Assembly (NCBI GenBank): GCA_031254385.1
Contig: JAIRUO010000185.1
Location: forward strand, 1 to 14,924
Length of the DNA stretch: 14,924 nucleotides
Source: Treponema sp.
Lineage (GTDB): Bacteria; Spirochaetota; Spirochaetia; Treponematales; Breznakiellaceae
Reading direction: 5' to 3'
Positions 1 to 7,020 of this stretch are shown in pieces. The position numbers and the translations under genes are program-made. Under the pieces are notes generated by a model. The model saw nothing but the letters and a program-made list of their open reading frames with translations, was not told the origin of the DNA and ran no database searches. Position 1 is the first letter of the stretch. Each line of letters starts with the position of its first letter.

Positions 1-252
1 CTCATTTCAGATGCGGGTGGCTATTCGGTGCTTACCGCATGGGCCGCAGGAAAACTGTCCGCCTCTTCCATGGCGAAATTTATTAAAGAACATGGAATAG
101 AGGACAAAATAAAGAACCGCAACCTTCTGATTCCCGGCAAGGTGGCAGTTCTAAAAGGCGAACTGGAAGAGAGCCTTCCGGGCTGGAAAATCATTGTCGC
201 CCCCGGCGAGGCGGTAGGTCTGGTGAAGTTTTTGAAGGAGTTGAAAATGTGA
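1..252 (+). CDS. acsC: Corrinoid iron-sulfur protein large (gamma) subunit, C-terminal fragment
   Basis: The reading frame is open at the left edge and ends with TGA at 250-252, giving the last 83 residues. The visible stretch contains SVLTAWAAGK, then IKNRNLLIPG, VAVLKGELEE and the closing IIVAPGEAVG. This pattern matches the C-terminus of AcsC/CdhE, the large subunit of the corrinoid/iron-sulfur protein, which carries a 4Fe-4S cluster at its N-terminus and helps hold cobamide in its C-terminal half. In acetogens the protein receives a methyl group from AcsE and passes it to acetyl-CoA synthase in the cytoplasm. The N-terminal cluster motif lies outside the window and cannot be checked. The next gene, acsE, encodes its direct methyl donor enzyme, which supports the call. 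The archaeal counterpart CdhE is the alternative name, but the neighbour is a bacterial-type AcsE. Confidence 0.85.
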   Translation, partial: LISDAGGYSVLTAWAAGKLSASSMAKFIKEHGIEDKIKNRNLLIPGKVAVLKGELEESLPGWKIIVAPGEAVGLVKFLKELKM

Positions 253-254
253 TG

Positions 255-281
255 TTTCTTCCCTATAAGTAAGGGATGAAA
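255..281 (+). other. Small imperfect hairpin just after acsC
   Basis: TTTCTTCCCT (255-264) pairs with AGGGATGAAA (272-281) with one T-T mismatch and a 7-base loop. It starts two bases after the acsC stop codon. There is no run of T after the stem, so it is a weak terminator at best. It may instead protect the acsC mRNA 3' end. A second tiny stem, CATTG/CAATG (288-292 and 297-301), follows directly. Confidence 0.35.
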
Positions 282-302
282 TATAATCATTGAAAACAAT
301 GT

Positions 303-432
303 CGGGTAAATTAAGACCGGCCCAGACTAAATTATATGGGGTGTCAGGGGGAAGGCTGGACTGCGTAGCAGTACAGATTCCCCCTGACAGGCCCCCCGAT
401 TTATTTTTACAGGGCCGGTCTTAATTTACCCG
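303..432. repeat. 130-base nested palindrome between acsC and acsE
   Basis: Three nested inverted repeats are visible. The outer arms, 303-323 and 412-432, are perfect 21-base reverse complements beginning CGGGTAAATT. The middle arms, 342-353 (TGTCAGGGGGAA) and 378-389 (TTCCCCCTGACA), are a perfect 12-base match. The inner arms ACTGC (360-364) and GCAGT (368-372) enclose the loop GTA. GGGG at 338-341 could also pair with the C6 run at 392-397. The whole could fold as one long stem in RNA or a cruciform in DNA. It is too large and lacks the immediate T-run of a standard terminator; the T6 at 441-446 starts eight bases after the stem. No target-site duplication is seen in the flanks. It could be a MITE/REP-like element or an mRNA-stability and stoichiometry element between the two genes. 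Its identity is open; the pairing is directly visible. Confidence 0.85.
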
Positions 433-457
433 GTAATATATTTTTTGGAGGTTCATT

Positions 458-1243
458 ATGAGTAAATTTATTGTTGTAGGGGAGAGGATACATTGCAGTT
501 CCCCGGTCATACGGAAGGCCATGGAAACCATGGACGGCGGCCCCATAGTACAGCGGGCAAAGGATCAAATCGCAGCGGGCGCAAGCTATTTGGACGTGAA
601 TATAGGCCCTGCCGAAAAAAATGGCGAGGAGCTGATGAAGTGGGCGGTTAAACTCATTCAGGAGAACTGTGACAACATTCCCCTGTGCCTTGATACTGCC
701 AATAAGAAGGCCATTGAAGCCGGCATTTCGGTTTATAATAGGAGCAAGGGCAAGCCCATCATCAATTCCGCAGACGCAGGGGACAGACTTGCCAACATCG
801 ATCTGGCAGCAGCTAACGATGCCATTGTCATTACCCTCTGTTCCAAACACGGCATCCCGGCAAACAACGAGGAACGCATGGCCTATTGCCAGGAAATGCT
901 TGAACGTGGCCTTGGCCTGGGCATGGATGCGCTGGATATGTGGTTTGATCCGCTTACCTTGGTCATCAAGGGCATGCAGGAAAAGCAGCCAGAATATTTG
1001 GAATTCATACGCCAGCTTAAGGACATGGGCCTCTTCTCCATTGCCGGCCTTTCCAATGCGAGTAACGGCATGCCCAAGGAAATCAGGCCCATCGTGGATT
1101 CGGTGCTACTCGCCATGGCTATTGAATGTGGGCTCTGCTCTGCCATCATGAACCCCTGCGACAAAAACCTGATGAACACGGTCAAAACAGCAGCGGTAAT
1201 TCTGAACCAGACCCTTTATGCGGATTCGTATTTGGAGTTGTAG
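458..1243 (+). CDS. acsE: Methyltetrahydrofolate:corrinoid/iron-sulfur protein methyltransferase
   Basis: This 261-residue cytoplasmic enzyme moves the methyl group of N5-methyltetrahydrofolate to Co(I) of the corrinoid iron-sulfur protein, the last methyl-branch step of the Wood-Ljungdahl pathway. The length matches Moorella AcsE (about 262 residues). It is a single pterin-binding TIM-barrel domain (DHPS-like). Visible family motifs are VGERIH at the start, LDVNIGPA (45-52), CLDTANKKAIEAG with D79, INSADA with N103, WFDPLTL with D164, and GLSNASNG with N200. N200 sits where the substrate-N5-contacting Asn (N199 in Moorella) is found. Strong ribosome site GGAGG (447-451) lies six bases before the ATG. 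It is the only gene between the acsC end and a foreign-looking methyltransferase gene. A methionine-synthase or MtrH-type methyltransferase is the alternative, made less likely by the acsC neighbour. Confidence 0.92.
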   Translation: MSKFIVVGERIHCSSPVIRKAMETMDGGPIVQRAKDQIAAGASYLDVNIGPAEKNGEELMKWAVKLIQENCDNIPLCLDTANKKAIEAGISVYNRSKGKPIINSADAGDRLANIDLAAANDAIVITLCSKHGIPANNEERMAYCQEMLERGLGLGMDALDMWFDPLTLVIKGMQEKQPEYLEFIRQLKDMGLFSIAGLSNASNGMPKEIRPIVDSVLLAMAIECGLCSAIMNPCDKNLMNTVKTAAVILNQTLYADSYLEL

Positions 1244-1272
1244 GGAAGAACAATTGGTTTACCTAATAATCT

Positions 1273-2229
1273 ATGATCATGGAAAAAGTACGTGCTCCAC
1301 GCAATAGAACTTTGATATTAACGAAGGATGAACAAAAAAATTACAAATCTCGTGTGCTGTATCCTGAAAATCGGTTCCTTTCAGTATCAGAAATAATTAA
1401 TAAAACGATTTGCTGTGATTTATATACTATTTTGGGCAATTTGCCGCATTCATTTGTAGATTTATTGGTACTCGATCCGCCATATAATCTTGATAAAGAA
1501 TTTAACGGATTTAAATTCTCAAAAACAAGTGACGACGATTATTTAGGATATTTACGTTCATGGTTCCCTCAGGTGCTTAATACACTTAAGCCAACAGGTT
1601 CCGTGTATATATGTGGTGATTGGAATAACACATTTTGTCTTTATCAAATAATGAGAGAGCATACGATAATCAGAAACCGAATTGTATGGCAGCGTGAAAA
1701 AGGGCGTGGTGCGAAAAGAAACTGGAAAAACGCTTCTGAAGATATTTGGTTTGGTACAAAAAGCGATGATTATTATTTTGATGTTGAAGCAGTAAAGCAA
1801 AAAAGAAAGGTTATTGCACCTTATCGAGAAAATGGTAAGCCAAAAGATTGGGAAGAAACTGATGAAGGAAATTTTAGATTAACTTACCCAAGCAATATTT
1901 GGGATGATATGACAATACCTTATTGGTCTATGCCTGAAAACACAGACCATCCAACGCAAAAGCCTGAAAAATTAATCGCAAAGTTAATTTTGGCGAGTTC
2001 CCCACCACAGGGAATAGTTCTAGATCCTTTTCTAGGTTCTGGAACAACTTCAGTAGTTGCAAAAAAACTAAATAGAAATTATGTAGGAATTGAATTTAAT
2101 GAACAGTATTGTTGCTGGGCTGAAAAAAGATTGGATAATGCAGAGAGTGATAAAATAATTCAAGGATATTCTGACAATGTTTTTTGGGAAAGAAATACAT
2201 TTATTGCAAGTACAAGGCCCAATTTCTGA
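1273..2229 (+). CDS. Orphan site-specific DNA methyltransferase (beta class, N6-adenine or N4-cytosine)
   Basis: The 318-residue protein carries amino-methyltransferase motifs in beta-class order. Catalytic motif IV DPPY is at 68-71, a target-recognition region follows through about 220, then HPTQKP at 226-231 and the AdoMet-binding DPFLGSGTT (251-259) with VGIEF after it. DPPY usually goes with adenine-N6 methylation, although N4-cytosine cannot be excluded. Such enzymes mark a short DNA site using S-adenosylmethionine. No restriction endonuclease gene is adjacent, so it is either an orphan regulatory/protective methylase or the remnant of a restriction-modification system. The gene is visibly more AT-rich than its neighbours: bases 1381-1440 hold 15 G/C of 60, while 841-900 in acsE hold 32 of 60. 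This suggests recent transfer. No clear Shine-Dalgarno precedes ATG 1273; a second ATG at 1279 is possible. Target sequence cannot be read from the protein. Confidence 0.85.
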   Translation: MIMEKVRAPRNRTLILTKDEQKNYKSRVLYPENRFLSVSEIINKTICCDLYTILGNLPHSFVDLLVLDPPYNLDKEFNGFKFSKTSDDDYLGYLRSWFPQVLNTLKPTGSVYICGDWNNTFCLYQIMREHTIIRNRIVWQREKGRGAKRNWKNASEDIWFGTKSDDYYFDVEAVKQKRKVIAPYRENGKPKDWEETDEGNFRLTYPSNIWDDMTIPYWSMPENTDHPTQKPEKLIAKLILASSPPQGIVLDPFLGSGTTSVVAKKLNRNYVGIEFNEQYCCWAEKRLDNAESDKIIQGYSDNVFWERNTFIASTRPNF

Positions 2230-2230
2230 C

Positions 2231-2245
2231 GCCATTATGGCTTTT
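2231..2245 (+). terminator. Weak terminator-like stem after the DNA methyltransferase
   Basis: GCCA (2231-2234) and TGGC (2238-2241) form a 4-base stem with loop TTA, followed at once by TTTT (2242-2245), one base after the TGA stop codon. The stem is short, so termination would be weak. It is reported because it marks a possible boundary between the AT-rich methyltransferase and the following operon. Confidence 0.25.
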
Positions 2246-2267
2246 CTGCCTAAAAACATCTGTTTAA

Positions 2268-2301
2268 CCCCCCTGTCCTTAATGCCGATAAGATAGGGGA
2301 G
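2268..2301 (+). promoter_or_regulatory. Ribosome binding site of the LamG/FnIII gene inside an imperfect hairpin
   Basis: AGGGGAG (2295-2301) is the ribosome site for ATG 2306. The C-run and CTTA between 2268 and 2280 can pair imperfectly with TAAG...GGGG (2289-2299), which would cover the G-run of the ribosome site. The pairing contains mismatches. The ribosome site itself is clear; the sequestering hairpin is only suggested. Confidence 0.35.
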
Positions 2302-2305
2302 ACCC

Positions 2306-3913
2306 ATGAAAAGAACATTTATTTTCCATATAATTGCTGCTGTTTTCTTTATAATCAGCATTTCCGGCCTTTTCGGGGTAGGGGAAAAGACCATAACTAT
2401 CGGAGCCGCTTCCGGCTGGAGGGCCATGGAAATCCGGTCGGGATTGACGGAAGTATTCCAGTTAAGGCCGTACCCGGTTATGGCTTTGTCTTCTGCTGGG
2501 GCAGCGCTTTCTGGCGTTCCGGATCTTTACCTTTCCTTTGACGAAGGCAGCCCCGCACGTTTTAGGGATCAATACGGGCATTATGATGTGTCAGTGTCAG
2601 CAGCGCTTGGATCTGTAGCCGAATCCGCCCGCCGGGGCAGCGGAGCCGCGAGCTTTCAGGGCGGAAGCGGTGGGTTTCCTGGTCTTTCACAGACTGTTTC
2701 TAGTGGCAGCGATCCTCTTGTCATAAGGCCGCGCCAGGGAGCCTTGCTGTCGCCGGGAAGCCATATAGGGAGCTTTTCTATAGAGTTTTGGCTATGCCCC
2801 ACGAGCCCTGAAAACGGAGAACAGATTCTTGCCTGGTCTTCTGTATACACCCAGGGAAATTATATCTATCAGCGCATACAATGCACTGTTTCCAGAAACA
2901 GGCTGCAATGGAGTTTTTCCAATTTCTTTTTTGACCCAATGGGAAATATTCCGGCAAAAAATACCTTTACCCTGACAGGCCCACCTATACTGCCTAGAGT
3001 ATGGAGCCACCACCTAATCCGGTATAACGCGGATTTGGGAATACTGGAATATTTGGTAGACGGCCGTCTGGAGGCTTTGGATTATATTACTTCTACGGGA
3101 AGAGAGAGGGGTGACGTTTATACCCCTGTAATCGGGCAAGATTCCAGCCTTGTTCTGGGGGGCCGCTATACCGGTTTAATGGACGAATTCAGCATTTATC
3201 CCCAATACCTGGAAAGCCCTTTAATAACAAGATATGCGCAGCAGGGCGCCAGGACGGTTAGCCAAGCCCTGGATATGCTTTCCGTACAAAGCCGTGTCGT
3301 AATGCTGGAAGCAAAGGGAGGTAAAGTTTCCGGCCCCGGTAATATACGCAATGAATACGCAGGAAGAGATTCTTTTAGATTTGAAGATTATTCTGAACTA
3401 AGGTTTTTTATACGATTGAGCAATAATCCTTATCAATGGGATGATAAACCCTGGATTCCGGTGCAGCCCTGGGCCTTGCTGCCAGAGACATACACTGGCC
3501 GCTATGTGCAGGTTGCGGTGGAATTCTTTCCTTCTGCAGATGGAGAAGCAACCCCATATCTGGAAGAACTGAATATTGTATACCGTACTGCGGATTCAGT
3601 CCCTCCTCCGTCATTAGTAACAGCCCAGGCCAGAGACGGGGCCGTGGAATTATCATGGAGACAAGTCGCGGACAGCAACCTGGGGGGGTACATGGTATAT
3701 TTTGGCACATCACAGGAAAACTATTTTGGAGCCGCCGGTATTTCTTCGCCCTTAGATGTGGGAAATCGTACATCAATACGCATTGACGGCCTCCAGAACG
3801 GGACTCTGTATTTTTTCACCGTAACTTCCTATGATAAGGTCTATAGGGAGCCGGGAGAATTTTCCAGGGAAGTTGCGGCCAGACCCATGAGGGAATTTCC
3901 GGCAGGACCATAA
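2306..3913 (+). CDS. Secreted LamG-like (concanavalin A-fold) and fibronectin type III protein
   Basis: The 535-residue protein starts with a Sec signal (MKRT followed by hydrophobic residues 6-24, cleavage probably near 25-30), so it should be exported to the periplasm or surface. Residues about 72-310 look like a concanavalin A-like/LamG jelly roll: DLYLSFDEG at the entry, SFSIEFWLCP (156-165), the strand-like LEYLVDGRLEAL (247-258), then LVLGGRYTGLMDEFSIYPQ (282-300). Residues about 433-528 form one fibronectin type III domain with GAVELSWRQV, GGYMVYFGTS and LYFFTVTSYD. Such modules bind carbohydrate or protein; no catalytic motif is seen. The middle section (320-430) is not recognised. 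ATG 2306 follows AGGGGAG by four bases. It is the first gene of a tight + strand group with the TPR, HDOD and hydrolase genes, so a sensing or assembly link is possible but unproven. The exact ligand is unknown. Confidence 0.75.
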   Translation: MKRTFIFHIIAAVFFIISISGLFGVGEKTITIGAASGWRAMEIRSGLTEVFQLRPYPVMALSSAGAALSGVPDLYLSFDEGSPARFRDQYGHYDVSVSAALGSVAESARRGSGAASFQGGSGGFPGLSQTVSSGSDPLVIRPRQGALLSPGSHIGSFSIEFWLCPTSPENGEQILAWSSVYTQGNYIYQRIQCTVSRNRLQWSFSNFFFDPMGNIPAKNTFTLTGPPILPRVWSHHLIRYNADLGILEYLVDGRLEALDYITSTGRERGDVYTPVIGQDSSLVLGGRYTGLMDEFSIYPQYLESPLITRYAQQGARTVSQALDMLSVQSRVVMLEAKGGKVSGPGNIRNEYAGRDSFRFEDYSELRFFIRLSNNPYQWDDKPWIPVQPWALLPETYTGRYVQVAVEFFPSADGEATPYLEELNIVYRTADSVPPPSLVTAQARDGAVELSWRQVADSNLGGYMVYFGTSQENYFGAAGISSPLDVGNRTSIRIDGLQNGTLYFFTVTSYDKVYREPGEFSREVAARPMREFPAGP

Positions 3914-3930
3914 ATGAACAAGGAAGCCTG

Positions 3931-6150
3931 ATGAGTCCTATAAGTGTACATGATCTGCTTGAACGGGCAAAAGGATCGGTCCGGGTCGGAGATTATGAAG
4001 AAGCTGAACGCCTCCTAAAAATATACATCGCAAAAGCGCCTGGCAATCGGCAGGCCCATCTGCTAATGGGCGCAACGTTGGCCGGACAGAACAAGTTCAG
4101 CGAAGCCGCAGATGAATTTAATACCCTCCTTGTAAAAAATTCAAATGATATAGAAGCCCTCAATAATATAGCCGTTATGTACCGACGCCAGGGCAAGTAT
4201 CATGATGCCCTTGGCGCATTAATTGAAGCCATTGATATAGACCCTACCATAGTTGAATTCCATTACAATATTGGCAATATCCATAAACAAATGGGAAACC
4301 TAAAAGCGGCGTCTATGGCTTATTCCAAAGTTATAGAACTGGACCCGTCGTATGTCCCGGCATACAACAACTTGGGAACCATATATGACGACCTTAAAGA
4401 GTATAACAAGGCATTCAATGTATTTCAAAAAGGGCTGGCGCTGGACAGGAATAATCCCTTTCTTCATTATAATTACGGGTTGGCCCTGGAAGCTAAAAAC
4501 CTTTTGGAAGATGCGGCGGAACAGTACAGAACCAGCCTAAAAAGCAAACCGGGCTGGACTAAATCCATGAATAACCTGGGAATTGTATACATAAAGCAGG
4601 GCAATCTGACAAAGGCTCAAGAAATATTTCAGCGCCTTTTGGATTCTGATCCCTTAAATGCAGAAGCTTGGAATAATATGGGAATTACCAAGGCGAACCA
4701 GGGCCGGATTGAGGAGGCAAAAAAATGCTACAAGAAGGCCCTTGAATTAAACCCAAGGTACATCAGGGCCGCAATTAATCTGGAACGAATACTGGAAGAA
4801 ACAGGGAATTTTGCCGCTGCCATGTCTGAACTTGAAAATATCATAGTACAGAACCCTCTTTTTCCGGAAGCGCGTAACCGGCTGGCCAGGCTGAATTTTA
4901 AGATGGAACAATATCCGCAAGCTCTGGAGCAGGCTGAGGCCGCGCTTGAATTGGACAGCAAAGATATTGGTGCCCTCAGAATTTCGGGGGCAGTTCAGCA
5001 TATTAACGGCAAAGATGATATGGCAAATAAAGCGTTTGAGAAAATCCAGGAACTCGATCCGGACAACTACGCCTATTATCTGGATCTGGCAGATATATAT
5101 TTCAAAAAGAAGGATTATAAGAAGGCCGAGGAATATCTTTTGGCATATCTTGAGAAGGTGCCAGATGACAGAAATGCCAGGCTTCTTCTGGGAAGGCTCT
5201 ATGAGGAAATGGGTGAAGAGACCAGGGCCTTAGATATTTTTGAAGGTCTTTCCAAGACAGATCCCAATGATACGGAAGCTCTTAGCGAGGTCGCCGAACT
5301 TCAGAGGAAAGCAGGTTCTTGGGAAAAGGCCTTAATAACTGCGGATAACGTAGTCAATGTTCAGGGAAAGAGGGCAACCAGCGCTGACCTTTCCGATCTC
5401 AATAAATCTCTGGAATTTTATGAAACAACCGTGGATGCGCTTTCCTCTTCGGCCCAAATAATGTGGGATCATGATATAAAGCATGCCGCCCCGGCAGAAA
5501 GTAACATGGACGATACTGGCTTTTCTCAACTCTTTGATCCGGCAAGAACAGATCATGAAATTGATGAAGAAGATCGTCTTTTGGGGAATTTGGCTGCTCT
5601 CAAAACGGCAGACGCTCCTGCGATAGGCGACATTAAAAAACCGCCTGTCTTCATACCCGAAGAAACATTTGAAGAGGCTTATGAAAAAATACTTGAAGAA
5701 ACGCCTGAAGAAACCCCTGCAATAATACCTGAAAAGCCGCCTGTAAGAATGGCAGAAAAAGCACCGGAAAAACCGCCGGTAAGAATGCCTGAGAAGGCGC
5801 CAGAAAAACCGCCGGTAAGAATGGCTGAGAAGGCACCAGAAAAACCGCCAGTAAGAATTGCAGAAAAAGCACCTGTAAAGCCGCCTATTAGGGCGCCTGA
5901 AAAAGTACCTGTAAAAACACCGGAAAAGAAAATAAAAGACAAAACCGAAGTAGCCCCTAAGCTGGAATCCAAGGATAAAGCGGAGTATAATGAAGAAAAG
6001 AAAGCAGAATCTGTGGACACCGTGGGGCTTTTGAACTATCTTGTTAGTCTGGCTGATAGCCTTCCTGAAAAAGATAAGGAAGCTTTTCATGAAAGCAAAA
6101 TCCAATCCAAGGTGGGAATATTGTTAGAAACCTGGCGGAAAAAATCATGA
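3931..6150 (+). CDS. Large tetratricopeptide-repeat protein with a charged Pro/Lys/Glu repeat region
   Basis: The 739-residue protein has no signal peptide or membrane segment and should be cytoplasmic. About fourteen TPR units fill residues 5-475, recognisable by repeats such as ALNNIAVMYRRQGKYHDAL (76-94), AYNNLGTIYDDLKEY (144-158), AWNNMGITKANQG (246-258) and their closing LELNP/IDIDP turns. TPR arrays form superhelical protein-binding scaffolds. Residues about 480-600 are an acidic linker. Residues 601-666 are tandem 12-residue units of EKPPVR.(A/P)EKAP type, and a short helical tail (about 685-739) ends the protein. ATG 3931 is preceded by AAGGAAG; the gap to the upstream stop is 17 bases. 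The stop codon overlaps the start of the HDOD gene, so translation of the two is probably coupled. The partner protein is not known. A role as scaffold for the neighbouring exported and signalling proteins is inference. Confidence 0.85.
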   Translation: MSPISVHDLLERAKGSVRVGDYEEAERLLKIYIAKAPGNRQAHLLMGATLAGQNKFSEAADEFNTLLVKNSNDIEALNNIAVMYRRQGKYHDALGALIEAIDIDPTIVEFHYNIGNIHKQMGNLKAASMAYSKVIELDPSYVPAYNNLGTIYDDLKEYNKAFNVFQKGLALDRNNPFLHYNYGLALEAKNLLEDAAEQYRTSLKSKPGWTKSMNNLGIVYIKQGNLTKAQEIFQRLLDSDPLNAEAWNNMGITKANQGRIEEAKKCYKKALELNPRYIRAAINLERILEETGNFAAAMSELENIIVQNPLFPEARNRLARLNFKMEQYPQALEQAEAALELDSKDIGALRISGAVQHINGKDDMANKAFEKIQELDPDNYAYYLDLADIYFKKKDYKKAEEYLLAYLEKVPDDRNARLLLGRLYEEMGEETRALDIFEGLSKTDPNDTEALSEVAELQRKAGSWEKALITADNVVNVQGKRATSADLSDLNKSLEFYETTVDALSSSAQIMWDHDIKHAAPAESNMDDTGFSQLFDPARTDHEIDEEDRLLGNLAALKTADAPAIGDIKKPPVFIPEETFEEAYEKILEETPEETPAIIPEKPPVRMAEKAPEKPPVRMPEKAPEKPPVRMAEKAPEKPPVRIAEKAPVKPPIRAPEKVPVKTPEKKIKDKTEVAPKLESKDKAEYNEEKKAESVDTVGLLNYLVSLADSLPEKDKEAFHESKIQSKVGILLETWRKKS
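5731..5928 (+). repeat. 36-base tandem repeat inside the TPR gene (12-residue units)
   Basis: Five units of 36 bases start at 5731, 5767, 5803, 5839 and 5875, followed by a half unit to 5928. The first four encode EKPPVR(M/I)(A/P)EKAP with small variations, and the fifth has diverged (VKPPIRAPEKVP). Units two and three differ at only a few bases, as expected for recent slippage or unequal crossing-over. Because the unit is a multiple of three, copy-number change would alter linker length without breaking the frame. The encoded region is Pro/Lys/Glu-rich and probably extended and disordered. Confidence 0.9.
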
Positions 6151-7007
6151 AAGATGATATAACCAACAAAATTGATGAATACATAAAGAATATGCCCAGC
6201 CTCCCTACTACGGTAGCTAAAGTGCTGGAACTCTGCAATAATCCCCAGGTTAGTCCGGCAGACTTAAACCATGTAATATCTCTTGATCCCGTTCTGGTTG
6301 GAAGGGTATTAAAGCTCATCAATTCGGCTTATTACGGCCTGGACCAGCATATTACCAGCCTGGTACGCGCAATTATCATGATCGGGATTAATACGGTAAA
6401 AAATCTTGCCTTGTCAACGGCTGTCCTGGGTAATTTTACTTCAAAAAAGAAAATCCAGGGGCTTGATATGGAAGGGTTCTGGCGTCATTCCCTGTGCGTT
6501 GGGGTAACCGCCAAACTCTTGGCCGTAAAAAAGGGAATTGATCCAAAACTAAGAGAAGAATATTTTACAGCGGGCCTTCTGCACGATATTGGGAAAATTC
6601 CCATTAACGCGGTGTTGCATAAGGAATATATAGTCACCCTGAGCGAGGCGGACAGGGACAGGACCAGCCTTTGCCTGGCAGAAGAAAAAACCCTTGGGCT
6701 GGATCACTGCGGGGCTGGGGCAGCTATTGTAAAAGCCTGGAAGTTGGAAGGCGCTGTTGGGGATGCCATAATGTATCATCATAATTATAGTGAATATTCA
6801 GGAGCTTATAGGGATATTCTTTTTAGCGTAATAGCAGCCAACCGTTTTGCGTCGTTGGAAAATATAGGCTTTTCGGGTAACCGTCATCCCGAAAATAAAG
6901 ATAAATCATTTTGGGATATGCTGGGAGTAGATGAAGAATATTTTTATGAAATAGAAGATACTGTTAAAGCGGAAATAGAAAAAGCTGAAATATTTTTAAA
7001 ATTATAG
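6147..7007 (+). CDS. HDOD-domain signalling protein
   Basis: The 286-residue cytoplasmic protein matches the HDOD family, a degenerate HD-type domain used in bacterial signal transduction, chemotaxis and c-di-GMP-linked control. N-terminal motifs are MPSLPTTVAKVLELCNNP (16-33), ISLDPVLVGRVLKLINSAYYG (44-64) and AIIMIGINTVKNLALS (75-90). The HD-like core keeps WRHSLCVG with H114, LLHDIGK with H146-D147, LGLDHCGAGAAIV with H187, and MYHHNY with H211-H212. Many HDOD proteins lack these residues, so metal binding may be retained here. There is no GYP motif, so it is not an HD-GYP c-di-GMP phosphodiesterase. Its ATG overlaps the TPR stop codon (ATGA at 6147-6150), indicating translational coupling. 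The hydrolase gene begins 13 bases after its stop. No separate receiver or GGDEF domain is attached, so any input must come from a partner, possibly the TPR protein. Confidence 0.85.
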   Translation: MKDDITNKIDEYIKNMPSLPTTVAKVLELCNNPQVSPADLNHVISLDPVLVGRVLKLINSAYYGLDQHITSLVRAIIMIGINTVKNLALSTAVLGNFTSKKKIQGLDMEGFWRHSLCVGVTAKLLAVKKGIDPKLREEYFTAGLLHDIGKIPINAVLHKEYIVTLSEADRDRTSLCLAEEKTLGLDHCGAGAAIVKAWKLEGAVGDAIMYHHNYSEYSGAYRDILFSVIAANRFASLENIGFSGNRHPENKDKSFWDMLGVDEEYFYEIEDTVKAEIEKAEIFLKL

Positions 7008-7020
7008 TTGAGGGTAAAAA

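Noticed and set aside
303..432. Ordinary Rho-independent terminator of acsC.
   Set aside because: The stem is about 130 bases overall, the T-run is displaced by eight bases, and acsE with a strong ribosome site follows at once.
253..457. Cobalamin riboswitch upstream of acsE, suggested by the corrinoid context and strong secondary structure.
   Set aside because: No B12-box-like sequence is visible, and the structure is a simple nested palindrome rather than a multi-helix aptamer.
1244..2305. Complete restriction-modification system around the methyltransferase.
   Set aside because: Both flanks (acsE and the LamG/FnIII gene) are unrelated, and no endonuclease frame fits in the short gaps.
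5332..6105. Long - strand open frame of 257 codons opposite the TPR gene.
   Set aside because: It is rich in Arg/Phe/Cys repeats that mirror the Pro/Lys/Glu repeat on the + strand, has no ribosome site, and the + strand TPR protein is clearly real.
6147..7007. HD-GYP c-di-GMP phosphodiesterase.
   Set aside because: The HD motif is present but the GYP signature is absent and the N-terminal motifs are those of HDOD proteins.
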